The position numbers were made by a program, and so were the translations under genes. Below, one piece after another: positions 32,854-42,328 of a stretch of DNA of 64,000 nt (position 1 is the stretch's first letter; every line of letters begins with the position of its first letter). The notes below the pieces were generated by a model. That model was not told where the DNA came from, ran no database searches, and saw nothing but the letters and a program-made list of their open reading frames with translations. The DNA lies in assembly GCF_006094435.1 (NCBI RefSeq), contig NZ_CP034783.1:3499001-3563000 (forward strand), written 5' to 3'. This DNA comes from Pseudomonas sp. MPC6. Lineage in GTDB: Bacteria > Pseudomonadota > Gammaproteobacteria > Pseudomonadales > Pseudomonadaceae.

Positions 32854-34287
32854 ATGGAACTTCATGTTGTCATCAACGGCCGCAAGGACCTGGCAGGCCA
32901 GCTGTACCAGCAACTGCGCAGTGCCATCGAATCCGGCCGCCTGGCAGCCGGGACGCAGCTTCCGCCCAGCCGATTGCTGGCGCAACAGCTGGGCATTTCG
33001 CGCAAGACCATTTCCGACACCTACGCCCAGCTGACCTACGACAACTTTCTGACCGGGGTGATCGGCAAAGGCACCTACGTCAATGCCCGGGCGGCGAAAA
33101 TCACCCATAAACAGAGCCATTCGGAACTGGCCGGTTTTGATGTCATCGAGAGCTGGCGCAAGCTGCCGGTATTTCTGCGCCATCCGACCCTGGAAGGCTC
33201 GTTGCGCTACGACTTCATCGGTGGCGCCACCAGCAAGGGCCAGTTCCCCCAGGACGATTGGCGGCGCTGCACCTCGCACGCCTTGCGTCAGATCGCCGGT
33301 TCCAAGGGCCTTTACAGCTTGCCCGAGGGCCTGCCGGCGCTGCGCAATGCGATTGCGCGGCACATTGCGTTTTCTCGCGGGGTCAACTGCCAGGATGAGG
33401 ATGTGGTGGTGTGCAACGGCGCGCAACAGGCATTGGACCTGATTTCCCGGGTGCTGACGAGTCCAGGCAGTGTGGTGGCCATGGAAGACCCCGGGTACCC
33501 GCCGGCGCGCCTGCTGTTCGGCTCCCACGGCGCCAGCGTAATCGGGGTGCCGGTGGACGCCGAAGGCCTGCAGGTCGACAAGATTCCCGATGGCACCCGG
33601 CTGATTTACGTCACCCCCTCCCATCAGTTCCCCCTGGGCATGCCCATGAGCCAGGACCGTCGGGTCGCGCTGCTGGAACGGGCCTACGCCCTGGGCGCGA
33701 TCATCATCGAAGACGATTACGACAGCGAGTTTCGCTACGAAGGCCGTCCCACCGACTCCTTGCAAAGCATGGATGAGCGCGGAATCGTCGCTTATGTCGG
33801 GACCTTTTCCAAAACCCTGTTGCCGGAGTTGCGACTGGGTTATGCGATTCTGCCGCCGGCCATTCTTGAAGCGGTGATTCGCGCCAAGCAACTCACCGAT
33901 CTGCACACCTCCACCCTGCCCCAATGGGCACTGGCCAAGTTCATCGCCGAAGGCTGCCTGCTCAAGCACATCCGGCGCTGCCATACGATCTATGCCGGGC
34001 GCCGCGAACGAATCCTCGCGCGCATGGCCGGCGACCTGGCACCCTGGCTTGAGGCCGTGCCGACCACGGCCGGCTTCCACATGGTGGTTATGTGCAAAGT
34101 GCCTATCGATATTCCATTAGTGATCGAGTTGGCGAAAAAGGTTGAAGTCGGCCTTTATGCCATCGACAGCTTTTTCTACCAGCAAGCGCCACGGGCCGGT
34201 TTTTTCCTGGGTTTTGGCGCCATCGAAACCCTGGACATCGACATCGCCCTGGATCGTTTTCGGGACATTTTGCAGCAGGTCGCCTGA
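32854..34287 (+). CDS. MocR-type GntR/aminotransferase fusion regulator
   Basis: The protein has 477 residues. An N-terminal GntR winged helix (about 10-75) contains LYQQLRSAIESGRLAAGTQL and LGISRKTISDTYAQL. A type-I aminotransferase-like domain (about 110-470) has the PLP-lysine motif GTFSKTLLPELRLGY and EDDYDSEFRYEG. MocR proteins bind PLP or an aldimine and switch a nearby gene; PdxR and GabR are studied examples. A ribosome site (CAGGAGCC) precedes the start. The likely target is the divergent AhpD-like gene or the regulator itself. The effector is unknown. Confidence 0.92.
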   Translation: MELHVVINGRKDLAGQLYQQLRSAIESGRLAAGTQLPPSRLLAQQLGISRKTISDTYAQLTYDNFLTGVIGKGTYVNARAAKITHKQSHSELAGFDVIESWRKLPVFLRHPTLEGSLRYDFIGGATSKGQFPQDDWRRCTSHALRQIAGSKGLYSLPEGLPALRNAIARHIAFSRGVNCQDEDVVVCNGAQQALDLISRVLTSPGSVVAMEDPGYPPARLLFGSHGASVIGVPVDAEGLQVDKIPDGTRLIYVTPSHQFPLGMPMSQDRRVALLERAYALGAIIIEDDYDSEFRYEGRPTDSLQSMDERGIVAYVGTFSKTLLPELRLGYAILPPAILEAVIRAKQLTDLHTSTLPQWALAKFIAEGCLLKHIRRCHTIYAGRRERILARMAGDLAPWLEAVPTTAGFHMVVMCKVPIDIPLVIELAKKVEVGLYAIDSFFYQQAPRAGFFLGFGAIETLDIDIALDRFRDILQQVA

Positions 34288-34410
34288 CGGATTGGTCTGG
34301 GTTTTTATCCGGCGATTGGGTATTGGTGGTCCGGGGGGCCAGGCCTATCCTGAATGGGCGTTATCCCCCGATGAGCAGGACTCGTCCGGCCCGATTCAGG
34401 AGTGTGAGCA

Positions 34411-34704
34411 ATGTCCAACGAAGTGATCAATACCGTAAAGGTGCAGGCTGCAGCCGGCCGTTCGGAAGAACTCGGCAGGCAACTGCAAAAGATAGTCGAA
34501 ACCCTGCGTGAACAACCGGGCTGCGACTCCTATATGGTCGACCGCTGCCCCGAGGACGACACCCGCTGGACAGTCAGCGCCCGCTGGCAATCGGAAGCCG
34601 CCATGCAGATGCATTTCAACTGCCCTGAAGTACAAGGCTTCATCGGCCTGATCGACAGCCGACTGGCCAACGCTGTCGACTTCAACAGTTTCCCTATCGT
34701 TTAA
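34411..34704 (+). CDS. Antibiotic biosynthesis monooxygenase (ABM) / quinol monooxygenase-like protein
   Basis: The protein has 97 residues, the size of a single ABM ferredoxin-like domain. It shows the pattern VKVQAAAGRSEELGRQLQKI, then LREQPGCDSYMVDRCPED and WQSEAAMQMHFNCPEVQGF. Members such as YgiN act on quinols or break down heme-like or aromatic substrates as dimers. It has its own strong ribosome site (CAGGAGTGTGAGCA). It follows the MocR gene by 123 bp and is not clearly in an operon. Confidence 0.87.
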   Translation: MSNEVINTVKVQAAAGRSEELGRQLQKIVETLREQPGCDSYMVDRCPEDDTRWTVSARWQSEAAMQMHFNCPEVQGFIGLIDSRLANAVDFNSFPIV

Positions 34705-34710
34705 CCAGTT

Positions 34711-34785
34711 AGATCGCAGTCTTCGGCCACTCCCGCAGGGCAATGGGTACCCCGGTAGGAGCTGCCGAAGGCTGCGATCTTTTGA
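34711..34785. repeat. Inverted pair of the GCCGAAGGCTGCGATCTTTT repeat class
   Basis: The left arm AGATCGCAGTCTTCGGC (34711-34727) and the right arm GCCGAAGGCTGCGATCT (34763-34779), with GTAGGAGCTGCCG just before the right core, form a 17-bp near-perfect inverted repeat. A half copy occurs at 51424. This is a second, distinct family of Pseudomonas intergenic palindromes. Confidence 0.75.
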
Positions 34786-34895
34786 TTTGAACGTTGCCGA
34801 TTGGTCCCCTCACCTTCCCGGAAATTGGCTGTTTGATTGCCCCGGCTGGCGGATTACTGTGGTCCCTGACAACTCACCACCGCAGGTAATGAACC

Positions 34896-35315
34896 ATGAA
34901 AGCGTTGCGTTTCTGTGCTGCCTCCCTCGCCACCCTGGCCCTGACCGTTTCAGCCGCTGCATTCGCCCATGAAACCGGCGCCCCTTCGGAAAAAGTTACG
35001 GTGTTGCAGGACCAGATGCTGAAAAACGTACCGGGCAAAAAAGCCTTGATGATCGAAGTCGACTACCAACCCGGTCAATCGTCGATCGCTCACAAGCACG
35101 AGGGTACGGCGATGGCCTACGTGCTTTCCGGCACCATCACTTCTCAGGTGAAGGGGGAAAAGGCGATCACTTACAAGGCAGGCGAGTACTGGTACGAGGC
35201 AGCCGGGTCGGAACATCTGGTGTCGAAAAATGCCAGCGCCACCCAGCCTGCCAAACTGCTGGTATTCATGGTGTTGTCCCCGGAGGAAAAGGTGTTGATC
35301 CCTTTGGAAAACTGA
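34896..35315 (+). CDS. Periplasmic cupin-domain protein
   Basis: The protein has 139 residues with a signal peptide (MKALRFCAASLATLALTVSA, cleavage near AFA-HE). It has one small beta-barrel cupin domain (about 45-125) with metal-ligand motifs HKHEGTAMAYVLSG (G-x-H-x-H-like) and AGEYWYEAAGSEH. A single-domain exported cupin may bind a metal or small ligand. It is monocistronic, and the substrate is unknown. Confidence 0.88.
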   Translation: MKALRFCAASLATLALTVSAAAFAHETGAPSEKVTVLQDQMLKNVPGKKALMIEVDYQPGQSSIAHKHEGTAMAYVLSGTITSQVKGEKAITYKAGEYWYEAAGSEHLVSKNASATQPAKLLVFMVLSPEEKVLIPLEN

Positions 35316-35545
35316 TGACTGCGACATCAGGCATAAATAAACAGGTGCGAACTCAAGGATTCTGGCCTGTTTATGTCCTGGGGTAATTAATTGATTTCTT
35401 TTAAACCAAACAAAACTATTGTCCACCTGACAAGCGCACCTATTGGCTATTTCATTCGGCAACGACAGGTTTAGTCTGGGATGACTGCCGCCCCCACACG
35501 GCCACTCATACCTTACTACTCAAGTTGTTTCACTGGAGAAACACC

Positions 35546-36256
35546 ATGAAACTTGCGCTGGCCAGTACCTTGACGATGACGGTTGTTTTAACTGGCTGTT
35601 CGGTTGCCACTGCGCCGAAGGCCGTTTCTTCCCTCGACGGTCTGTTCACTGAACCGGTCGGTCGCAGCAGTGCCACCAGTGTTGCCAGTGGCCGCAACGT
35701 GTCCTTAGGGCTTGTCTACAGTTCAAACACCCAGGCCAACCGCGCCTACCTTCAGCATTACCAGGCCAACGCCGGCACCGGTTTCGGTCAGGGCCTGCTG
35801 GTGCAGTCGATTCACGATGCCTATGTGGCCACCTCAAAACCGGACCTGGCCGTGGACTGGGTCAAGGCCTCCTTGCAACGTCAGTTCGGTACGGTGACGG
35901 TGTATCCGGACCTGCAAAGCCTCAGGGCGGCGAAACCGGATGTGGTCGCGATTGTCGATACCCGCAGTCAATTGATGACGTCGCGCAGTTCGGACATCGA
36001 GGCGGATGTCCGGGCGATGTTCTATGATTCCAACTTCAACTACATCGGCACTGCCCAAGGGTATGATGCTAAAGCGCTGAGTCCGATATGGGCGGATTAT
36101 AAACGCAGCGAAGAGATTGTTGCGGACATTAATGAACAGCAGAATGTACAAGTTCGGGCGTTGCAGAAGTTTGACCGGTCGCTCAGTAATTTATTGACCG
36201 GGCCGACAGATAAAGTGTCGATGGTTGATAATAAAACAGGCTGGAAGTTGTATTGA
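35546..36256 (+). CDS. Putative lipoprotein
   Basis: The protein has 236 residues from ATG 35546 (GGAGAA upstream). The lipoprotein signal MKLALASTLTMTVVLTGCSV has the lipobox LTGC, so the mature N-terminal Cys is at residue 18. The rest is soluble and mixed alpha/beta (SIHDAYVATSKPDLAVDWVK; VAIVDTRSQLMTS, a possible strand-loop). I cannot name the family. Codon use is slightly more AT-rich near the 3' end (last 100 codons). It is followed by a REPIN and a shared terminator. Confidence 0.8.
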   Translation: MKLALASTLTMTVVLTGCSVATAPKAVSSLDGLFTEPVGRSSATSVASGRNVSLGLVYSSNTQANRAYLQHYQANAGTGFGQGLLVQSIHDAYVATSKPDLAVDWVKASLQRQFGTVTVYPDLQSLRAAKPDVVAIVDTRSQLMTSRSSDIEADVRAMFYDSNFNYIGTAQGYDAKALSPIWADYKRSEEIVADINEQQNVQVRALQKFDRSLSNLLTGPTDKVSMVDNKTGWKLY

Positions 36257-36261
36257 GGCAA

Positions 36262-36366
36262 ATGGCCCCTTCGCTGGCAAGCCAGCTCCTACAGGGTTTG
36301 TGTCGGTCGCAGATGATGTGATCGACGCAAATCCCTGTAGGAGCTGGCTTGCCAGCGAAGAGGCCC
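36262..36366. repeat. REPIN (TAGGAGCTGGCTTGCCAGC class)
   Basis: GGCCCCTTCGCTGGCAAGCC and its inverted partner CTGGCTTGCCAGCGAAGAGG flank a 40-nt spacer; both arms are nearly perfect. Confidence 0.9.
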
Positions 36367-36388
36367 GCCCAGACACCCAAAATTTCAG

Positions 36389-36425
36389 AAAAAAAACCCC
36401 GCATCTCTCAACGCGGGGCTTTTTC
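36389..36425. terminator. Bidirectional Rho-independent terminator
   Basis: The CCCCGC...GCGGGG stem has an A tract on one side and a T tract on the other, so it can end both the lipoprotein transcript (plus) and the gdhB transcript (minus, 14 bp from its stop). Confidence 0.88.
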
Positions 36426-36438
36426 ATTCAACGCCTGA

Positions 36439-39400
36439 TCAGGCAGCCGGTTCCAGCACCTTGCTGGCCGGAGCAGCGGCAGGTACCACCGCTTGCCCGC
36501 TCAACGCCAGATCCAGCAGTTCGCGGTTGGCCACCGCGTACATGGCGTAGTCCGTGCCGCTGGCGGCACGCAGTTCCACCAGCATGGCGCGCCAGCGTTC
36601 GATCATGCCCTCGTGCTGCTCCATCCACAGTTCCAGGCGTGTTTCCACGTCCTGGGAGCCGTCGCCCTGTTGCAGGACCGAGATGGTGATCGCACGTTGC
36701 TGCCAGTCGACGTCATCACGGAACGCTTCACGGGCCAGGGCCTGCCAGTTGTTTTCAACCGGCAGGGCGCTGATCTGCTGCAGGTACCATGTGATGTCCA
36801 GCGCGCTGCCCACGGCGAAGTACGCCTTGGCGACGTCGGCGGGATTCTGGCCCGTCACGTCGGACGCCTCGATGATCGGCAGCAGGGTGTACAGGTGAGT
36901 GGTGCCTGCAACCATGCGCGCCAGCAACTCAGGCACGCCAGCAGCGACGTAAGCCTGGTAGCGGGTCTGCCAGCCTTCACGGGTCGGACCTTCCAGCAGT
37001 TCGTCGAGCTTGAGGCCCAGCGCCGCCAGGTGCGGACCGAAGTGCGCGACGTCACGGGCAGCGTTCTGCTCGTTGCGACGGCTGCGCAGGAACCAGCGTG
37101 TAGCGCGACGGCCCAGGCGCATCAGCTCATCCATCAGCTCCAGTTGCACGTCGGCTGACACCTGATAATCCAGGGCCTCTATCTGCCGGAACCAGTGCGG
37201 GAGGTGGAAGATATCCCGAACTATTACGTAGGCACCCGCCACATTCGCCGGGCTCATGCCGGTCGACTCCTTGAGGCGCTGCACGAAGGTGATGCCCATG
37301 TGGTTCACCAGATCGTTGGCGATCTGGGTGCTGACGATTTCGCGTTTCAGGCGGTGACGGCGCATGGCGGCGGAGAACTTGCTCACCAGGCTTGGCGGGA
37401 AAGCGGTTTCCATGTCGCGCGTCAGGTAGTCGTCGTCCGGCACCAGGGAATTGAGCAGCGCTTCCTTGAGGTCGATCTTGCTGTAGGAGATCAGCACCGA
37501 CAGCTCGGCACGGGTCAGGCCGTGGCCTTCCGCGACGCGCTCGTTGATGGCCTCTTCCGACGGCAGGAACTCGATGGCGCGATCCAGCTTGCCGCGGCTT
37601 TCCAGATCGTTCATCAGGCGCTTGTATTCGGCAATCCGCACGTAGGCACGACGGGCCGCCAGGGACAATGCCTGGGTCTGCTTGTAGTTGTTGCCGAGCA
37701 CCAGGTTGCCGACTTCGTCGGTCATGCTGCCAAGCAACTGGTTACGTTGCTTCTCGGTCATGTCACCGGCGTGCACGACTTCGTTGAGCAGGATCTTGAT
37801 GTTCACTTCGTGGTCGGAGCAGTCCACGCCACCGGCGTTGTCGATGAAGTCGGTGTTGGAACCGCCGCCATTGAGGCCGAATTCGACACGACCCAGTTGA
37901 GTCATACCGAGGTTACCGCCCTCGCCCACCACTTTGCAGCGCAGTTCGTTGCCGTTCACGCGCAGCGCATCGTTGGCCTTGTCGCCGACATCGGCGTGGC
38001 TTTCGCTGCTGGCCTTGACATAGGTACCGATGCCGCCGTTCCACAACAGGTCTACCGGAGCCTTGAGCAAGGCATTGAGCAGCTCGGTCGGGGTCAGCTT
38101 GTCGGCCTGGATGTCGAAGCGCTCTTTCATCTGCGGGGAAATCGCGATGCTTTTCGCGCTACGGGAGAAGATCCCGCCGCCTTCGGACATGATGCTGGTG
38201 TCGTAGTCCGACCAGGCCGAGCGCGGCAGGTCGAACAAGCGCTGACGCTCGGCGAAGCTGTTGGCCGGCTCCGGGTTCGGGTCGATGAAGATGTGCAGGT
38301 GGTTGAACGCGGCGACCAGTTGCAGCTTGTCGGACATCAACAAGCCATTGCCGAACACGTCACCGGCCATGTCGCCGACGCCCACTACGGTGATGCTGTC
38401 TTCCTGGACATTGATGCCGCGCTCACGGAAGTGGCGTTGTACGCCGACCCACGCGCCCTTGGCGGTGATCCCCATTTTCTTGTGGTCGTACCCGGCCGAA
38501 CCACCAGAGGCAAAGGCATCGCCCAGCCAGAAGCCGTAGTCGATCGCAATGCCGTTGGCGATGTCGGAGAAGGTCGCGGTGCCTTTGTCCGCGGCGACGA
38601 CCAGGTACGGGTCATCGTCGTCATGCCGCACGACGTTGACCGGTGGCACCAGGGCGCCGTCCTTGAGGTTGTCGGTGATGTCCAACAGGCCCGAAATGAA
38701 GATGCGGTAGCAGGCGATGCCCTCGGCCGCGATCTCGTCACGGCTGCCGCCCAATGGCAAGCGACGTGGCAGGAAGCCGCCCTTGGCGCCGACCGGGACG
38801 ATGACCGAGTTCTTCACTTGCTGGGCTTTTACCAGGCCCAGGACTTCGGTGCGGTAGTCTTCTTCACGGTCGGACCAGCGCAGGCCGCCGCGTGCGACGT
38901 TGCCGAAGCGCAGGTGCACGCCTTCGACGCGTGGCGAGTAAACGAAGATTTCGAACTTCGGTACGGGCTTGGGCAGCTCCGGAATCTGGTGCGGGTTGAA
39001 CTTGAAGCTGAAGTACGACTTGTTCTGGCCCCGGGCATCGGTCTGGTAGAAGTTGGTCCGCAGGGTGGCCTTGATCAGGTCGAGGTAGCGCCGCAGGATG
39101 CGGTCTTCGTTGAGCACCTGGACGTCGTCCAGCGCGGTCAGAATCGCGTGTTCCAGACGTTGCTGCTTGTCTTCCAGGTCATCGGTACCGAGCTTGCGCG
39201 CCAGGTAGAAACGGGTCTTGAACAACCGGGTCAACTCGCGAGCGATGTCGGTGTGGTTGGTCAGGGTGGTGGCGATGTAGCCCAGGTCGAAGCCCAGGCG
39301 GATCTGCTTCATGTAACGGGCGTAGGCCCGCAGCAGTGCCACATCGCGCCACGGTAGACCCGCGGTCAGTACCAGGCGGTTGAACGCATCGTTCTCGGCA

Positions 39401-41340
39401 TCGCCACGCACGATGTGGACGAACGCATCCTGCAGGGTGTCGTTGAGTTGCTGGATGTCGAGTTCCAGGCCTTCGGCGGCGGTGAACGCGAAATCGTGAA
39501 TCCAGAACTCGCGACCGTTGTTGTGACGCAGGCGATACGGGAACTCACCCAGCACGCGCAGGCCGAGGTTTTCCAGGATCGGCAACACGTCGGACAGCGC
39601 CAGCGGCGTATCGGCGTGGTACAGCTTGCAATGCAGCTCGCGCTGACCGGACACCTGGCCCAGCGGCTGATAGAAGCTCATCACCAGCGGATTTTTTTCG
39701 CTCAGGCTCAGCAGGTGCTGCATGTCGACCACCGCCGAATGCGCCGCGAAACGCTCGCGGTAACCGGCCGGGAAGCCTTTCGGAAAGTCGGCCAGCACGT
39801 TGGTGCCGTGGGCTTCGCCGAAGCTTTCGACGACCAGCGTGGCGTAGTCGTCCTGCCAGCTGCGGCAGGCTTGCACCACTTCTTTTTCCAGCTGGAGCGG
39901 GTCGATGTCCAGGCGGTTCTTCGGATCGACGCGCAGGATCAACTGCACACGCGCCAGCACCGATTCGGAGAAGAAGGTCCAGAACTCGCAATCCGAGGCT
40001 TTCAGGCGATCCATCAGCACTTGCTGGATTTTCTGGCGCACTTCGGTGGAGTAGATGTCGCGCGGCACGTAGGCCAGGCAGTAGCAGAAACGGCCGTACG
40101 GGTCTTTGCGCAGGAATACGCGGATCTTGTTGCGTTCCTGGATCTGCACGATCGACATCACGGTATTGAACAGCTCGTCCACCGGAGTCTGGAACAGATC
40201 GTCGCGCGGCAGCACTTCGACCACCTGCGCCAGTTCCTTACCCAGGTGAGCCTTGGCCTGGAAGCCGGAGCGGCGTTCGATTTCCTCGACCTTGCGGCGG
40301 ATGTACGGGATGACCCGCACGCTCTCGCCATACACCGCCGAGGTGTACAGGCCCATGAAACGGCATTCCTTGATGACCTTGCCGTCGGCGTCGATTTCCC
40401 GGATCGACACATAGTCCGGGTAAGCCGGGCGGTGCACACGGCTTGGGTGCGCGGCCTTGGCGAACGACAGCAGCGTCGGCTCGCGCAGGTAGTTCACGGC
40501 GTAGTCTTCGATGCGCAGGTCATCGTAGGTCAGGCCGGTACGCAGCAGCTTGGTCAGACCGAGGAACGAATCCTGGTCATAGACGATGTGGCCGCCGTCG
40601 GCTTCATTGCGGACCACGAATTCTTCATAGCCGAGGAAGGTGAAGTGGTTGCCCACCAGCCATTCCAGGAAACTTTTGATTTCGGCTTTTTCTTCAGGGT
40701 CGACAGCGTACCGGCTGCTGTCCAGACCGCTCAGGATTTCCTGGACCTTGGCTTTCATCGGCTCGAAATCGGTGACCGCGACGCGGACTTCACCGAGCAC
40801 CTGCTCCAGCTCTTTGCTCAGGACATTCAATTCGGCCGTGTTGGCACAGCGGTCGATTTCCAGGTACATCAGGGATTCTTGCAGGATCCCTTCGCCCTGG
40901 GTGCCCTTGGGCAGGACTTCCAGCAATTCGCCCTTGTCGCCGCGACGCACGCTCAGCACAGTGGTTTGCAAGGTATGGATGCTGTAGCCGCGGCGATTCA
41001 GCTCGGTACGCACCGAGTCGACCAGGAACGGCAGGTCGTGGTGCAGCACTTCGACCGCGGTGTGGGTCGACTGCCAGCCGTGGCGTTCGTAGTCGGGGTT
41101 GTAGACGCGCACTTGCGGTTGCGCGTGATCGAAGCGCTCAAGCAGGCGCCACGCAGAAAGGGTGCAGCCGGCGAGGTCGGACAACCGACGCTGGGTCAGC
41201 TCGTCCAGGGAAATGATGCCAAAGAATTGTTCAGCGAACAGCGCCACTTGTGGCAGTGCCTGTTCACTGATGTGCTGCGCCAGTGCCGCTTGCAGTTGGT
41301 GCTGGAAGTCGGCTTTGCTGGCTGCGGTGAAGAACGCCAT
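36439..41340 (-). CDS. gdhB: NAD-specific glutamate dehydrogenase, large 180-kDa class
   Basis: The protein has 1633 residues, the usual size of the L180 class in Pseudomonas. The start MAFFTAASKADFQHQ at 41340 is preceded by GCGGAG; the longer frame adds 16 residues without support. It oxidises L-glutamate to 2-oxoglutarate and ammonia with NAD+. N-terminal ACT-like regulatory segments (about 1-700) precede the catalytic Glu/Leu/Phe/Val-dehydrogenase core with PVGAKGGFLPRR, GVGDMAGDVFGNG and VVGEGGNLGMTQLGR, and a long C-terminal helical region. It is a stand-alone unit with a terminator. Known members are allosteric and catabolic, expressed during arginine or glutamate use. Confidence 0.96.
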   Translation of the reverse strand: MAFFTAASKADFQHQLQAALAQHISEQALPQVALFAEQFFGIISLDELTQRRLSDLAGCTLSAWRLLERFDHAQPQVRVYNPDYERHGWQSTHTAVEVLHHDLPFLVDSVRTELNRRGYSIHTLQTTVLSVRRGDKGELLEVLPKGTQGEGILQESLMYLEIDRCANTAELNVLSKELEQVLGEVRVAVTDFEPMKAKVQEILSGLDSSRYAVDPEEKAEIKSFLEWLVGNHFTFLGYEEFVVRNEADGGHIVYDQDSFLGLTKLLRTGLTYDDLRIEDYAVNYLREPTLLSFAKAAHPSRVHRPAYPDYVSIREIDADGKVIKECRFMGLYTSAVYGESVRVIPYIRRKVEEIERRSGFQAKAHLGKELAQVVEVLPRDDLFQTPVDELFNTVMSIVQIQERNKIRVFLRKDPYGRFCYCLAYVPRDIYSTEVRQKIQQVLMDRLKASDCEFWTFFSESVLARVQLILRVDPKNRLDIDPLQLEKEVVQACRSWQDDYATLVVESFGEAHGTNVLADFPKGFPAGYRERFAAHSAVVDMQHLLSLSEKNPLVMSFYQPLGQVSGQRELHCKLYHADTPLALSDVLPILENLGLRVLGEFPYRLRHNNGREFWIHDFAFTAAEGLELDIQQLNDTLQDAFVHIVRGDAENDAFNRLVLTAGLPWRDVALLRAYARYMKQIRLGFDLGYIATTLTNHTDIARELTRLFKTRFYLARKLGTDDLEDKQQRLEHAILTALDDVQVLNEDRILRRYLDLIKATLRTNFYQTDARGQNKSYFSFKFNPHQIPELPKPVPKFEIFVYSPRVEGVHLRFGNVARGGLRWSDREEDYRTEVLGLVKAQQVKNSVIVPVGAKGGFLPRRLPLGGSRDEIAAEGIACYRIFISGLLDITDNLKDGALVPPVNVVRHDDDDPYLVVAADKGTATFSDIANGIAIDYGFWLGDAFASGGSAGYDHKKMGITAKGAWVGVQRHFRERGINVQEDSITVVGVGDMAGDVFGNGLLMSDKLQLVAAFNHLHIFIDPNPEPANSFAERQRLFDLPRSAWSDYDTSIMSEGGGIFSRSAKSIAISPQMKERFDIQADKLTPTELLNALLKAPVDLLWNGGIGTYVKASSESHADVGDKANDALRVNGNELRCKVVGEGGNLGMTQLGRVEFGLNGGGSNTDFIDNAGGVDCSDHEVNIKILLNEVVHAGDMTEKQRNQLLGSMTDEVGNLVLGNNYKQTQALSLAARRAYVRIAEYKRLMNDLESRGKLDRAIEFLPSEEAINERVAEGHGLTRAELSVLISYSKIDLKEALLNSLVPDDDYLTRDMETAFPPSLVSKFSAAMRRHRLKREIVSTQIANDLVNHMGITFVQRLKESTGMSPANVAGAYVIVRDIFHLPHWFRQIEALDYQVSADVQLELMDELMRLGRRATRWFLRSRRNEQNAARDVAHFGPHLAALGLKLDELLEGPTREGWQTRYQAYVAAGVPELLARMVAGTTHLYTLLPIIEASDVTGQNPADVAKAYFAVGSALDITWYLQQISALPVENNWQALAREAFRDDVDWQQRAITISVLQQGDGSQDVETRLELWMEQHEGMIERWRAMLVELRAASGTDYAMYAVANRELLDLALSGQAVVPAAAPASKVLEPAA

Positions 41341-41815
41341 CTGTGGTACTCCGCTTGGGCTTGTTATTGATGGAAGCGTCGCGTGCAAAACCCCTTTCGG
41401 GGCGATCCGTCACCCTGCTCCTGATTCTCGGGCAGAGGAAACAGGGGACAGGTGGGTGAAGCTGGACGAGACACTCGGGTCACATTCACCTTCCATGAAT
41501 GGGCATCTGTAAAAACGACTCTGCGATCAATTGCACAATGTCTTTACAGGTATCCATTCGATGCGCAGCTTAACCACTGCGGCAAGGCCCGTGCTTGCGG
41601 CGCTGCGACATATTCGGTCATCGGTACGTAGCTTGAAGGCGGCGCATCGAACAACCTTAGCAGCCGCTCGGAAAAAATGGGCATTTCGCGAGACGGTCTA
41701 CCACTCGTCGCAACTGTTATTTATGACAGTATTCAGTCCCGACTTCTGTAGCTTTAACTGTCATTTCAACAACAGCAGTCATGACAGATGTCGACACGGA
41801 CTAGCGAGGCAGCAT

Positions 41816-42328
41816 ATGAAGTCAATAAACAAATGGCTCGGTCTTTTATTATTTTTTTGGGCGACTTCGTTTCCTTTGTTGGTCCAAGCCAGCACGCTTG
41901 ACTATTCGAAACTGATAATTTTAATCAAAGAAGACGTGCCTGGTTTCGAGACATGGATCGACGCCCCCGGCCGAGATGACCCAATCAGCGAACTCAAACA
42001 ACTTGTGCCCTCTATAAAGCCAGTGTTGCCGGCCTCCAAGGCACGCACCGGGGAGGCGGTACGAGCGCTAAAAAGGCATCGACTGGATCGCTACTTTATT
42101 GTGGACACCAGCCGGCTGACTGAAAAACAGGCTGAAGCACTGGCTGTGCAGCTGAAAAAAACCCTTTGGTGGAAAAAGCTGACTTCGAGCCCAGGGTTGA
42201 CGGGATGCATGACGATAACGGCTCGCTCGTTGCACCAGCGTCAGACAACGCGATTCCGGACTACACGGGACGGCAAAACTATCTGCAAGGCAAAAACGCA
42301 GTCGCTCCGTACAAGATCGGTGGCGTGA
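41816..42328 (+). pseudogene. N-terminal fragment of a frameshifted S8 peptidase
   Basis: The frame opens at MKSINKWLGLLLFFW with a signal peptide (cleavage after VQA, about residue 26) and a pro-domain-like segment (LIILIKEDVPGFETWIDAP). After ...LAVQLKKTL at 42160 the frame leaves the homologous reading and runs nonsense to a stop at 42328. The expected continuation (NPLVEKADFEP) is in the -1 frame. The switch falls in a run of seven A (42155-42161); eight A would join the frames as LKKNPLVEK. Causes to weigh: true loss-of-function mutation, sequencing error, or slippage at the run. Upstream GAGG supports the start at 41816. Confidence 0.72.

Noticed and set aside
37195..41370. Two long plus-strand open frames (720 and 651 codons) antisense to gdhB
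   Set aside because: They are shadows of the high-GC gdhB gene with no recognisable motif and no ribosome binding site.
41389..41815. N-terminal extension of the S8 gene from 41531
   Set aside because: The extra 95 residues lack a signal sequence and protein-like pattern. The start at 41816 has GAGG and a proper signal peptide. I see only a small CCCC/GGGG hairpin near 41391 in this 427-bp gap.
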